A stretch of 14,319 nucleotides of DNA from Prevotella sp. UBA4376. Its GTDB lineage: Bacteria > Bacteroidota > Bacteroidia > Bacteroidales > Bacteroidaceae. Position numbers and translations under genes: made by a program. Where the stretch lies: NCBI GenBank assembly GCA_002391185.1, contig DGRY01000098.1, positions 1 through 14,319 on the forward strand, in the 5' to 3' direction. Shown in pieces: positions 1 through 6,708 of the stretch. Positions within the stretch are counted from its first letter, which is position 1. Each line of letters opens with the position of its first letter. Below the pieces are notes generated by a model. The model had not been told where the DNA came from, made no database searches, and was given only the letters and a program-made list of their open reading frames with translations.

Positions 1-705
1 CCACATACATTCAACATAATCCTTTGCATAACCCCAGTCTCTTAATGAATCAAGATTACCAAGTTCAAGATGATCTTGTAATCCTTCTTTTATTCTTGCT
101 GCGGCAAGAGTAATCTTTCTTGTTACAAAGTTTTCTCCTCTTCTTGGAGATTCATGATTGAATAAAATACCATTTACGGCAAATATACCATATGCTTCTC
201 TATATTCTCTTACCATCCAAAATCCATATTGCTTTGCAACTGCATAAGGTGAGAATGGATGGAAAGGAGTGTTCTCATTCTGAGGAACTTCCTCTACCTT
301 ACCATAAAGTTCAGATGTTGATGCCTGATAAATTTTGCAGCTATCTGTAAGCCCAAGTTTACGAACAGCCTCGATGATACGTAGAACACCTACTGCGTCA
401 ACATCAGCAGTGAACTCTGGAGAATCAAAACTAACCTGAACATGACTTTGTGCAGCAAGGTTATATATCTCCGTTGGGCGCACATCGCCAACAACACCAA
501 CAATAGACATAGAGTCGCTCATATCTGCATAGTGCAGATGGAAATGTGGTTTACCTTCAAGATGAGCAATTCGCTCACGATAGTCAACTGATGAACGACG
601 GATTACACCATGCACGTCGTAACCCTTTTCAAGAAGGAACTCTGCCAGATACGAACCGTCCTGACCTGTAATACCTGTGATTAAAGCAATATTCTGTTTA
701 CTCAT
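1..705 (-). CDS. gmd: GDP-mannose 4,6-dehydratase, N-terminal 235 residues (runs off the window)
   Basis: Converts GDP-D-mannose to GDP-4-keto-6-deoxy-D-mannose in the cytoplasm, the first step to GDP-L-fucose and other 6-deoxyhexoses. Translating the open minus-strand frame gives 235 residues beginning [20 protein letters not shown]. The NAD(P)-binding glycine motif is G11-x-x-G14-x-x-G17. The short-chain dehydrogenase residues expected of the family are visible as T130, E132, Y154 and K158, each two positions below the E. coli Gmd numbering (Thr132, Glu134, Tyr156, Lys160). The frame is open to base 1, so about 135 residues of a usual ~370 lie outside the window. The ATG is 9 bases after the manC stop, so the two genes are almost certainly co-transcribed and possibly translationally coupled. 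A GDP-fucose synthase (fcl) next downstream would be typical but cannot be seen. Confidence in the family is very high. Confidence 0.96.
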   Translation of the reverse strand, partial: MSKQNIALITGITGQDGSYLAEFLLEKGYDVHGVIRRSSVDYRERIAHLEGKPHFHLHYADMSDSMSIVGVVGDVRPTEIYNLAAQSHVQVSFDSPEFTADVDAVGVLRIIEAVRKLGLTDSCKIYQASTSELYGKVEEVPQNENTPFHPFSPYAVAKQYGFWMVREYREAYGIFAVNGILFNHESPRRGENFVTRKITLAAARIKEGLQDHLELGNLDSLRDWGYAKDYVECMW

Positions 706-714
706 CTCTGCTGT

Positions 715-1782
715 TTATTTTTCTTCACTAAATTGTTTTATTCTCTGTTCTTCAGAGAGTTTGCAAATTAATAATGTATCATCCTGTTCTGCCACGATAA
801 CTCCATCAAGACCTTGGACAACAACTCGTTTTTCCTGGGTGGTGTGAACTATACAGTTGCGTGTGTCGTAAACCTGTATGTTCTGCCCGATGAGGCTATT
901 GCCATAAACATCCTTATGGGTGTGCATAAGCAAACTTCCCCATGTACCAAGGTCACTCCATCCGAAATCAGCTGGGCATACAAAAATCTCTTCTGCCTTT
1001 TCCATTATGGCATAGTCAACACTTATGTTCTCACACTCCTCATAACGTTGATTGATAATCTTCTGTTCTTCGGGTGTTCCATAAATGTCATTCATTCCTT
1101 CAAAGAACTTAGCAAGAGAAGGCACATATACACGGAAAGCATTAACGATGGTTTCTACACTCCAAATAAAGATGCCTGCATTCCAGAAATAATTATTCTG
1201 ACGGATATATTCCTGAGCCGTTTGCAAATCAGGTTTCTCGCGGAAATTATCCACACGAAAAATCTCCTTGTTTCGTGGAGAACGAGCTGTAAGATCTGCT
1301 TGAATATAACCATATCCTGTTTCCGGGCGATTAGGTTTCATGCCCAATGTAACAATAGCATCTGTTTCGCTCGTAAACCCAAGACACGAGTTTATAACTC
1401 TACGAAATTCTGTTTCGTTTGTAACAATATGGTCAGATGGTGTTACCACGATATTGGCTTTTGGATCTTGTGATTTTATACGCCAACTTACATACGCAAT
1501 ACAAGGAGCAGTATTCCTACGACAAGGTTCAAGAAGAATATTTTCTTCCGGAACCTCAGGAAGCTGTTCCTTTACCATATCAGCATATTTCTGATTAGTA
1601 ACAACCCACACATTTTTGGGGTCGCATACATCCTGAAAACGATCGAGCGTTAGCTGAAGCAGCGATCGTCCCGTGCCTAAGACATCGATAAACTGCTTAG
1701 GTCTTTCATAAGTGCTCATAGGCCAGAATCGGCTACCTACACCGCCAGCCATAATCACTAAGTGGTTGTTTCTATTAGCCAT
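715..1782 (-). CDS. manC: Mannose-1-phosphate guanylyltransferase, monofunctional
   Basis: Makes GDP-mannose from mannose-1-phosphate and GTP, feeding gmd immediately downstream. The 355-residue protein begins with the nucleotidyltransferase signature GGVGSRFWPMSTYERPKQF at residues 13-31, where the GGxGxR loop and PKQF lysine bind GTP and phosphate. Further family landmarks are TPSDH near residue 115, FREKP near 180, SVDYAIMEK near 255 and GWSDLGTW near 275. It is shorter than the ~470-residue bifunctional type and ends without a C-terminal phosphomannose isomerase domain, so the isomerase must be a separate protein. The start is the ATG at 1782, about 29 bases downstream of a good -7 box. 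It is likely the first gene of a manC-gmd unit supplying GDP-mannose and deoxy-sugars for surface polysaccharide or protein glycosylation; the end use is inference. Confidence 0.96.
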   Translation of the reverse strand: MANRNNHLVIMAGGVGSRFWPMSTYERPKQFIDVLGTGRSLLQLTLDRFQDVCDPKNVWVVTNQKYADMVKEQLPEVPEENILLEPCRRNTAPCIAYVSWRIKSQDPKANIVVTPSDHIVTNETEFRRVINSCLGFTSETDAIVTLGMKPNRPETGYGYIQADLTARSPRNKEIFRVDNFREKPDLQTAQEYIRQNNYFWNAGIFIWSVETIVNAFRVYVPSLAKFFEGMNDIYGTPEEQKIINQRYEECENISVDYAIMEKAEEIFVCPADFGWSDLGTWGSLLMHTHKDVYGNSLIGQNIQVYDTRNCIVHTTQEKRVVVQGLDGVIVAEQDDTLLICKLSEEQRIKQFSEEK

Positions 1783-1810
1783 AAAGACTTTTGGATTAAT
1801 AATTTAGCCC

Positions 1811-1818
1811 CAAAGTTA
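1811..1818 (-). promoter_or_regulatory. Putative -7 box of the manC-gmd promoter
   Basis: On the minus strand this reads TAACTTTG, an exact match to the Bacteroidota -7 consensus TAnnTTTG. It lies 28 bases upstream of the manC ATG, implying a leader of roughly 20 bases. No TTG is present at the expected 19-21 base distance upstream, so only half of the promoter is supported. Confidence 0.5.
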
Positions 1819-1880
1819 ATAAAAAATATTCATATAGCCCTAAAAATACCTTCAATAATCGCAAAAAACTAATTTTTCTT

Positions 1881-1952
1881 TGTAAAACAGCAATAGCGTA
1901 AGTTTTACATAAATTATATGGTTCATTTTTTTTTCAAAAAGGAACTATTGCT
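1881..1952. repeat. Two interlocking 8-bp inverted repeats (possible pseudoknot)
   Basis: TGTAAAAC at 1881-1888 is complementary to GTTTTACA at 1902-1909, enclosing a 13-base loop. The loop begins with AGCAATAG (1889-1896), which is perfectly complementary to CTATTGCT at 1945-1952. Both pairings together would make an H-type pseudoknot. The geometry is the same on either strand. Whether the region is transcribed is unknown. Confidence 0.45.
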
Positions 1953-1994
1953 TTTAGCTCAACAAGCAGTTATTGCATTAATAATTCAACTGTC

Positions 1995-2009
1995 GCAAGC
2001 TCCGCTTGC
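1995..2009. repeat. Short perfect hairpin GCAAGC-TCC-GCTTGC
   Basis: A 6-bp stem with a 3-base loop (TCC) in otherwise AT-rich intergenic DNA, preceded by the bases GTC. It resembles in size and layout the TCGCAC-TTC-GTGCGA hairpin at 7936-7950. No T-run follows on either strand, so it is not a standard intrinsic terminator. Confidence 0.5.
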
Positions 2010-2289
2010 TTGTGAAGATAAAAGAAGTTAGAAGCCAAATGTTTGGTGGCAACACACAATATAAGAGTATTAGCTTTATCTTCTAAGAACGAAGCGAATA
2101 TCTTCTTTAACTTATTGAAAAAAGTTGAGCCACTTGCGAAACTTAAATTAATAATATATAATTGTTACAAAACAATAGAAAGAGCTAACAAATGTGATAA
2201 ATTAGTTTGCAAAAATTCTTATTGTTACACCATTACATTTTTGTTGTGGTCATTATTATATGTAAATATGGCATAATTTCAAATATAAA

Positions 2290-2317
2290 AAGCGGGAAGC
2301 AATGCTACCCGCCTTTT
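2290..2317 (-). terminator. Intrinsic terminator of xylB
   Basis: GCGGG (2292-2296) pairs with CCCGC (2308-2312). Inside, AGC and GCT pair after an A/A mismatch, leaving a 3-base loop. Read on the minus strand, 22 bases after the xylB stop, the stem is followed by TTTTTATATTT, a classic intrinsic terminator. The plus-strand side also has a short T-run (CTTTTG), but no plus-strand gene precedes it. Confidence 0.85.
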
Positions 2318-2338
2318 GTATTATAAAGAGTTTGAGAA

Positions 2339-3835
2339 TTAAGCCTTAATTGTCTTTTCCAATTCAGCCTTCCATTCTGCATAAGCATTAAGATAAGCAT
2401 CACGGTTTTTCTCATCAGGCTCAATAACAGCAAGTTTCTTCAAGGTTGAGAATGCTTCATCGTGATCTTTGTAGATACCAGCACCAATACCTGCACCCTT
2501 AGCAGCACCTACACTACCATCAGTTTCATAAAGTTCGATAGTTGCACCGCTTACACCAGCAAGAGTATCACGGAAGAGAGGACTGAGGAACATATTTGCC
2601 TTACCAGCATGAATCTTCTTAATGTCCATACCCATGTGTTCCATTATCTCCATGCCATAACAGAAACTGAATACAATACCCTCCTGAGCTGCACGCACGA
2701 TATGTGATCGATTGTGTTTATTGAAGCTCAAGCCATGAATGCTACAACCAGTTTCCTTATTCTCAAGAACACGCTCTGCACCATTACCGAATGGAATAAT
2801 CTTCACACCATCTGCACCGATTGGTACTTGAGCAGCAAGATCGTTCATATCAGCATAACTTACATCTGGAGTAACATTACGGTGTACCCATGCATTCAAG
2901 ATACCTGTACCGTTGATGCACAGAAGCACACCAAGACGATCAAGTTCTTCAGTGTAGTTAACATGAGCAAATGTGTTCACACGACTCTTTGGATCGTAGT
3001 TAACGTCACCAAGCACACCATATACTACACCTGAAGTTCCTGCAGTAGATGCAATCTCACCTGGGTTAAACACGTTAAGACTCACGGCATTATTTGGCTG
3101 GTCACCTGCACGATACGAAATAGGTGTACCCTCTTTCAAACCAAGCTCAGCTGCAGCTGCAGCTGACACTTCTCCTTGAACAGAGAATGTAGGAACAATA
3201 TCAGCAACCATGCTTTCGTCGAATCCAAAATAGTCAAACAGGAACTTAGCAGGAGCCTTCTTCTTGAAGTCCCACATCATACCCTCAGAAAGACCGCTTA
3301 TAGTTGTGCGAACATCACCGCTTAATTTCATAGCGATATAGTCACCAGGAAGCATAATCTTATCTATCTTGCTATATAACTCAGGCTCATTTTCCTTTAC
3401 CCATGCCAGCTTAGAAGCTGTAAAGTTGCCGGGAGAATTGAGCAGATTCTGCAGACACACATCAGAGCCTAAGTCCTTGAAAGCCTTCTCGCCATAAGGA
3501 ACAGCACGAGAGTCACACCATATAATACTTGGACGTAACACCTGCTGATTCTTATCAACACACACAAGTCCGTGCATCTGATAAGAGATACCAATGGCAA
3601 GGATATCTTCACCTTTGGCACCTGTTTCTGTCATAATCTTTTTTAGTGACAATTTAGCATTGTCCCACCACATCTGTGGATCTTGCTCTGCCCATCCTGT
3701 CTTTTTTGCAATAATAGGAGCTTCTTTTTCTGGATAGAAAGCAGTAGCAGCAATTTCACCATTGTCAACATTCACAAGGGAAGCCTTTACAGAACTACTT
3801 CCCACATCAAATCCCAATAAATATCTGTTGGCCAT
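2339..3835 (-). CDS. xylB: Xylulokinase (FGGY carbohydrate kinase)
   Basis: Phosphorylates D-xylulose to D-xylulose-5-phosphate, the entry of xylose into the pentose phosphate pathway. At 498 residues it has the normal family length. The N-terminal phosphate loop is D10-VGSSSVK. The xylulokinase substrate motif QMHG is at residues 86-89, equivalent to the Met-His-Gly of E. coli XylB, and WCDSR is at 106-110. The catalytic base is D245 in GDQPNN, and STAGTSG follows in the second ATPase half. QMHG favours xylulokinase over glycerol, ribulose or rhamnulose kinases. The ATG at 3835 is 14 bases after the stop of the upstream winged-helix gene, so they form a two-gene unit closed by the terminator at 2290-2317. 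No xylose isomerase, transporter or recognised xylose regulator lies beside it, unlike many Bacteroidales xylose operons. Confidence 0.93.
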   Translation of the reverse strand: MANRYLLGFDVGSSSVKASLVNVDNGEIAATAFYPEKEAPIIAKKTGWAEQDPQMWWDNAKLSLKKIMTETGAKGEDILAIGISYQMHGLVCVDKNQQVLRPSIIWCDSRAVPYGEKAFKDLGSDVCLQNLLNSPGNFTASKLAWVKENEPELYSKIDKIMLPGDYIAMKLSGDVRTTISGLSEGMMWDFKKKAPAKFLFDYFGFDESMVADIVPTFSVQGEVSAAAAAELGLKEGTPISYRAGDQPNNAVSLNVFNPGEIASTAGTSGVVYGVLGDVNYDPKSRVNTFAHVNYTEELDRLGVLLCINGTGILNAWVHRNVTPDVSYADMNDLAAQVPIGADGVKIIPFGNGAERVLENKETGCSIHGLSFNKHNRSHIVRAAQEGIVFSFCYGMEIMEHMGMDIKKIHAGKANMFLSPLFRDTLAGVSGATIELYETDGSVGAAKGAGIGAGIYKDHDEAFSTLKKLAVIEPDEKNRDAYLNAYAEWKAELEKTIKA

Positions 3836-3849
3836 AAAATTATGTGTTA

Positions 3850-4200
3850 TTAGATTTCATTATCGAATAGGTTTAACGACCTATCCTCGTTCTTTGGTAA
3901 TTCTTCGTTTTGATCGTTTGTTTTTTGTTCTTCACGGAACTGCAGCATAAGCTGTTGGCTTTGCTGGTTGTCCATGTTTAAACGGTAATACCCTCGCATG
4001 TCTGTTTTCTCAATAAGAGAATCCATACGTTTGGAATTTTTCAACAAGTACTGAGCAACATACTTGTGCACATCTTCGTAATTAAGCGGATTGAAGAAGG
4101 AGTTAAAAGCATTAAACACATGTCGTGCAACTTTCTGTAGAGAAAGTCCCTCTGTGCCCGCCTCCATGAGTATGCGAAGAATCTCCTTGTCAAATTCCAT
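3850..4200 (-). CDS. Small predicted winged-helix-like protein upstream of xylB
   Basis: A 116-residue cytoplasmic protein with no signal peptide or membrane segment. Residues 1-76 look like a compact helical domain ending in a small beta hairpin: a helix around 3-13, LSLQKVARHVFNAF at 19-32, YEDVHKYVAQYLLKN at 41-55, then MRGYYRLN at 68-75 like a wing strand. This order recalls winged-helix folds such as HARE-HTH, but the match is by eye. Residues 77-116 are polar, rich in Gln, Glu and Asn, and probably disordered. The gene lies 14 bases upstream of xylB on the same strand and downstream of a strong terminator (4227-4274), so it should start the xylB transcript. I see no clear consensus promoter in the ~25 bases between that terminator and the ATG. 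It could regulate xylB or be an unrelated conserved Bacteroidales protein. Confidence 0.7.
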   Translation of the reverse strand: MEFDKEILRILMEAGTEGLSLQKVARHVFNAFNSFFNPLNYEDVHKYVAQYLLKNSKRMDSLIEKTDMRGYYRLNMDNQQSQQLMLQFREEQKTNDQNEELPKNEDRSLNLFDNEI

Positions 4201-4226
4201 TTAGTATAAATACGTTTGTTATAAAG

Positions 4227-4274
4227 TAAAAGAGAGCTACAGTCCTACTTCTGTAAGATTGCAGCTCTCTTTTA
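4227..4274 (-). terminator. Long-stem intrinsic terminator after the DUF2582 gene
   Basis: TAAAAGAGAGCT (4227-4238) and AGCTCTCTTTTA (4263-4274) form a perfect 12-bp stem around a 24-base loop that can itself pair (ACAG 4239-4242 with CTGT 4251-4254). On the minus strand it begins 36 bases past the DUF2582 stop and ends in CTCTCTTTTACTTTAT. The A/T-rich stem ends give a U-rich tail on both strands. It separates the DUF2582 gene from the xylB unit. Confidence 0.75.
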
Positions 4275-4309
4275 TCAAGATATCGCATTAACGATAGAGT
4301 TTTTTGCTA

Positions 4310-4600
4310 TTATGCAAGAGTAATCTTGTTGTCCTCATCTTTGACCTTGCCCTCTTTAAAGAGCCAGCCAATTCCGAGATAAGCTTCTTCAGCGCTAATT
4401 TTAGCGGCCTTCGCAATTTCAGCTACTGTCAATGCTTTTGCTGCAGCGGCAAGTGCTTGATAAACATCACCAGCACGAAAACCTACGCTTTCTGCATTAA
4501 CTACTATTGCTACTTTCTTTTCTGCAGCTTTCTTAGAAGCTGTCTTTTTAGCTGCTGTTGCCTTAGGTGCGGCAGCCTTTGTTGCTTTCTTTTCTGCCAT
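4310..4600 (-). CDS. DUF2582-type winged-helix protein with a histone-H1-like Lys/Ala tail
   Basis: A 96-residue protein in two parts. Residues 1-29 are almost only Lys and Ala with some Thr, Ser and Pro (10 Lys, 11 Ala), like the basic tails of H1-type nucleoid proteins. Residues 33-96 match by eye the DUF2582 winged-helix domain: NAESVGFRAGDVYQALAA, then LTVAEIAKAAKISAEEAYLGIGWL, and a short wing KVKDEDNKITL. The LGIGWLFKEGK segment (residues 75-85) is its most typical part. The tail suggests binding to DNA or RNA by charge and a role in nucleoid structure, which is inference. The gene is monocistronic by layout: it has its own -7 box (4661-4668) and a strong terminator (4227-4274). The ATG at 4600 is followed directly by the Lys-rich tail, with no alternative start needed. 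The family call is fairly secure; the function is unknown. Confidence 0.85.
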   Translation of the reverse strand: MAEKKATKAAAPKATAAKKTASKKAAEKKVAIVVNAESVGFRAGDVYQALAAAAKALTVAEIAKAAKISAEEAYLGIGWLFKEGKVKDEDNKITLA

Positions 4601-4660
4601 AATTTAGTAAATAAGTCTTAATAATCCCGTTGTGGGAAACTTCTCTAATTATATCACATG

Positions 4661-4668
4661 CAAAAATA
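4661..4668 (-). promoter_or_regulatory. Putative -7 box of the DUF2582 gene
   Basis: The minus strand reads TATTTTTG, matching TAnnTTTG, and predicts a leader of about 55 bases. No TTG is seen 19-21 bases upstream. The leader carries a small TCCC/GGGA hairpin (4625-4637) of unknown meaning. Confidence 0.45.
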
Positions 4669-4739
4669 ATATTTATATTTTACTTTATGTGAAAAGCAGA
4701 CAGAAAAGTTATGTTTCGAAAGCCAAACAACAAAATTTC

Positions 4740-4753
4740 TTGATATATATCAA
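4740..4753. promoter_or_regulatory. Perfect 14-base palindrome TTGATATATATCAA (FNR-box-like)
   Basis: An exact palindrome that fits the FNR-type operator TTGAT-N4-ATCAA. It is 14 bases past the aspS stop and about 70 bases upstream of the DUF2582 -7 box. It could be an operator for a Crp/Fnr-family regulator of the DUF2582 gene. Alternatively it is an AT-rich hairpin at the 3' end of the aspS mRNA. No strong T-run follows on the minus strand (GAAATTTTGTTG), so it is a poor terminator. Confidence 0.4.
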
Positions 4754-4767
4754 ATCTCGAGCTGTTA

Positions 4768-6525
4768 TTACTTCTCTTTAATATCAAGTTTGAGTTGCAA
4801 TTCGTCAAGTTGCTTTTGGTCAATAAAGCCTGGAGCATCAAGCATTACGTCACGTCCACTATTATTCTTTGGGAACGCAATACAGTCACGAATGCTATCA
4901 AGACCTGCAAGAATACTTACAAAGCGGTCGAGACCAAATGCAAGTCCTGCATGAGGTGGTGCTCCATACTTGAAGGCGTTCATAAGGAATCCGAACTGTT
5001 CCTCAGCACGTTCTTTAGTGAAACCAAGAACCTCGAACATCTTCTCCTGAAGCTTGGTGTCGTGGATACGAAGTGAACCTCCACCTACTTCTATACCGTT
5101 ACATACAAAGTCGTATGCCTTTGCACGGACCTGTTCTGGATGCTCATCCAGCAATGGTATATCATCAGGGTTAGGCATAGTGAATGGGTGGTGAGTAGCC
5201 ATAAGGCGCTGTTCCTCATCGCTCCACTCGAACAATGGGAAGTCAACAATCCACAAGCACTTAAATACATTCTTGTCACGAAGACCGAGACGCTCGCCCA
5301 TCTCAAGACGCAAAGCACAGAGTTGTGTACGTGTCTTGTTTGGCTTATCGCCAGAGAGGATAAGCACAAGGTCACCATCTTTAGCACCCATAGTTTCCTT
5401 AACCTTAGCAAGGTCTTCAGGTGTGTAGAACTTGTCAACAGAACTCTTAACAGAACCATCTTCGTTGTACTTAATATACACAAGGCCCTTGGCACCGACC
5501 TGCTGACTCTTCACGAAGTCTGTAATCTGGTCAAGCTGCTTACGAGTATAGTTAGCACAACCAGGAACACAGATACCACCAATATATGCAGCATCATCAA
5601 ATACGCTAAACTTGCCAAGCTTCAGCACATCCATAAGTTCTACGAATTCCATACCGAAACGCAAGTCTGGTTTATCTGAACCAAAACGACGCATAGCCTC
5701 GTGCCATGTCATCTGCTCAAGCTTAGGAAGCTCTACGCCACGAATTTCCTTAAACAGGTGGCGAGCCATTTCCTCAAACAGGTTGATAACATCATCCTGA
5801 TCCACAAACGACATCTCGCAGTCAATCTGTGTAAACTCAGGCTGACGGTCAGCACGAAGGTCCTCATCACGGAAACACTTTGCAATTTGGAAGTAACGAT
5901 CAAAGCCTGCTACCATCAATAACTGCTTCAATGTCTGTGGACTTTGTGGAAGTGCATAGAACTGACCTGGATTCATGCGAGAAGGAACCACGAAGTCACG
6001 TGCACCTTCAGGAGTAGAACCAATAAGAATAGGTGTTTCTACTTCCATAAAGTTAGCTGAATCAAGGAAGTTACGAATGAGAATTGTCATGCGGTGACGC
6101 AATTCCAAATTCTTGCGCACAGCAGCACGGCGAAGATCGAGATAACGATATTTCATACGGAGGTCGTCACCACCGTCTGTATTGTCTTCAATAGTAAAAG
6201 GAGGGGTAAGAGAAGAACTCAAAACATTCAGTTCTTTAGCGATAATTTCAATATCACCTGTCTCCATCTTGTTGTTTTTGCTTTGACGTTCGCTAACAAT
6301 ACCTTTAACCTGAATACAATATTCACGTCCAAGCTTGTTAGCTTGCTCGCAAAGCTCTTTGTTATCAGCCTCGTTGAAAACGAGCTGAGTGATGCCATAA
6401 CGATCACGTATATCCACGAAGGTCATACCACCCATCTTACGTGAACGCTGCACCCATCCTGCAAGTGTCACTTCCTTGCCGGCGTCAGAGAGTCGTAACT
6501 CCCCACATGTGTTTGTTCTATACAT
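4768..6525 (-). CDS. aspS: Aspartyl-tRNA synthetase, bacterial type
   Basis: Charges tRNA-Asp with aspartate in the cytoplasm; essential. The 585-residue length and domain order are those of bacterial AspRS. An N-terminal OB-fold anticodon-binding domain covers about 1-105. The class II catalytic core starts near 130 with KYRYLDLRR, then [10 protein letters not shown] at 169-178. Motif 2 is [16 protein letters not shown] at 218-233. A GAD-type insertion spans roughly 285-420. Motif 3 is GLAFGLDRF at 527-535. Residue M31 (in RKMGG) sits where discriminating enzymes such as E. coli's have a hydrophobic residue and non-discriminating ones often have His, hinting at a discriminating enzyme; this is weak inference. 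The start at 6525 is supported by a full promoter match 31 bases upstream. The gene stands alone, transcribed away from the DUF1573 operon. Confidence 0.98.
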   Translation of the reverse strand: MYRTNTCGELRLSDAGKEVTLAGWVQRSRKMGGMTFVDIRDRYGITQLVFNEADNKELCEQANKLGREYCIQVKGIVSERQSKNNKMETGDIEIIAKELNVLSSSLTPPFTIEDNTDGGDDLRMKYRYLDLRRAAVRKNLELRHRMTILIRNFLDSANFMEVETPILIGSTPEGARDFVVPSRMNPGQFYALPQSPQTLKQLLMVAGFDRYFQIAKCFRDEDLRADRQPEFTQIDCEMSFVDQDDVINLFEEMARHLFKEIRGVELPKLEQMTWHEAMRRFGSDKPDLRFGMEFVELMDVLKLGKFSVFDDAAYIGGICVPGCANYTRKQLDQITDFVKSQQVGAKGLVYIKYNEDGSVKSSVDKFYTPEDLAKVKETMGAKDGDLVLILSGDKPNKTRTQLCALRLEMGERLGLRDKNVFKCLWIVDFPLFEWSDEEQRLMATHHPFTMPNPDDIPLLDEHPEQVRAKAYDFVCNGIEVGGGSLRIHDTKLQEKMFEVLGFTKERAEEQFGFLMNAFKYGAPPHAGLAFGLDRFVSILAGLDSIRDCIAFPKNNSGRDVMLDAPGFIDQKQLDELQLKLDIKEK

Positions 6526-6556
6526 ATTTTATGTTAATACATTTATTTCTGACGTG

Positions 6557-6587
6557 CAAATTTACAAATTTTCATTCTTTTAACCAA
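6557..6587 (-). promoter_or_regulatory. aspS promoter (TTG-N20-TAAATTTG)
   Basis: On the minus strand, TTG (6587-6585), 20 bases, then TAAATTTG (6564-6557). Both the -33 and -7 elements of the Bacteroidota housekeeping promoter are present at consensus spacing. The -7 box ends 31 bases upstream of the aspS ATG, implying a leader of about 25 bases. Confidence 0.7.
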
Positions 6588-6627
6588 GAGCCAACAATTA
6601 ATATTTTATAAAATATTAGGTTAGTAG

Positions 6628-6657
6628 TTGTTTTCAAATGGATATTTATTACCTTTG
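6628..6657 (+). promoter_or_regulatory. Promoter of the DUF1573-EFR1 operon (TTG-N19-TACCTTTG)
   Basis: TTG at 6628-6630, 19 bases, then TACCTTTG at 6650-6657: a full match to the Bacteroidota promoter. The initial transcribed bases include TTGCTT-ATTT-AAGCAA (6660-6675), a 6-bp hairpin followed by A-rich sequence that would sit at or near the transcript 5' end. The leader to the ATG at 6709 is about 45 bases. The promoter is back to back with that of aspS, with about 40 bases between the two -33 elements. Confidence 0.7.
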
Positions 6658-6708
6658 CCTTGCTTATTTAAGCAAAAAATATCAAAATGGATTAATACAT
6701 ACTAAAAT

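Larger units (their letters stand above)
1783..2338. other. 556-base gene-free stretch between manC and xylB
   Basis: AT-rich DNA between two leftward-transcribed genes. It holds the manC -7 box (1811-1818), a pair of interlocking inverted repeats (1881-1952), a 6-bp GC-richer hairpin (1995-2009) and the xylB terminator (2290-2317). A 9-base inverted repeat, GAAGATAAA at 2014-2022 and TTTATCTTC at 2075-2083, spans a 52-base gap. The only open frame of note, a 77-codon plus-strand frame at 2043-2276, resembles no family I know and has AT-driven composition, so I do not call it a gene. No tRNA or riboswitch is recognisable. A small RNA is possible but unproven. Confidence 0.6.

Noticed and set aside
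814..1473. 219-codon plus-strand frame antisense to manC
   Set aside because: Its mirror strand encodes an intact ManC with all family motifs; the frame is a shadow of that coding sequence.
1995..2009. Hairpin and surrounding repeats as a CRISPR or IS remnant
   Set aside because: There are no regularly spaced repeats, no terminal inverted repeats with a target duplication, and no transposase fragment nearby.
2043..2276. 77-codon plus-strand open frame in the manC-xylB gap
   Set aside because: The composition follows AT-rich DNA, there is no recognisable domain or upstream promoter, and it overlaps inverted repeats; it is probably a chance frame.
5091..5679. Open frames on both strands (134 and 179 codons) inside aspS
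   Set aside because: They lie wholly within the conserved AspRS coding region in other frames and show no family features.
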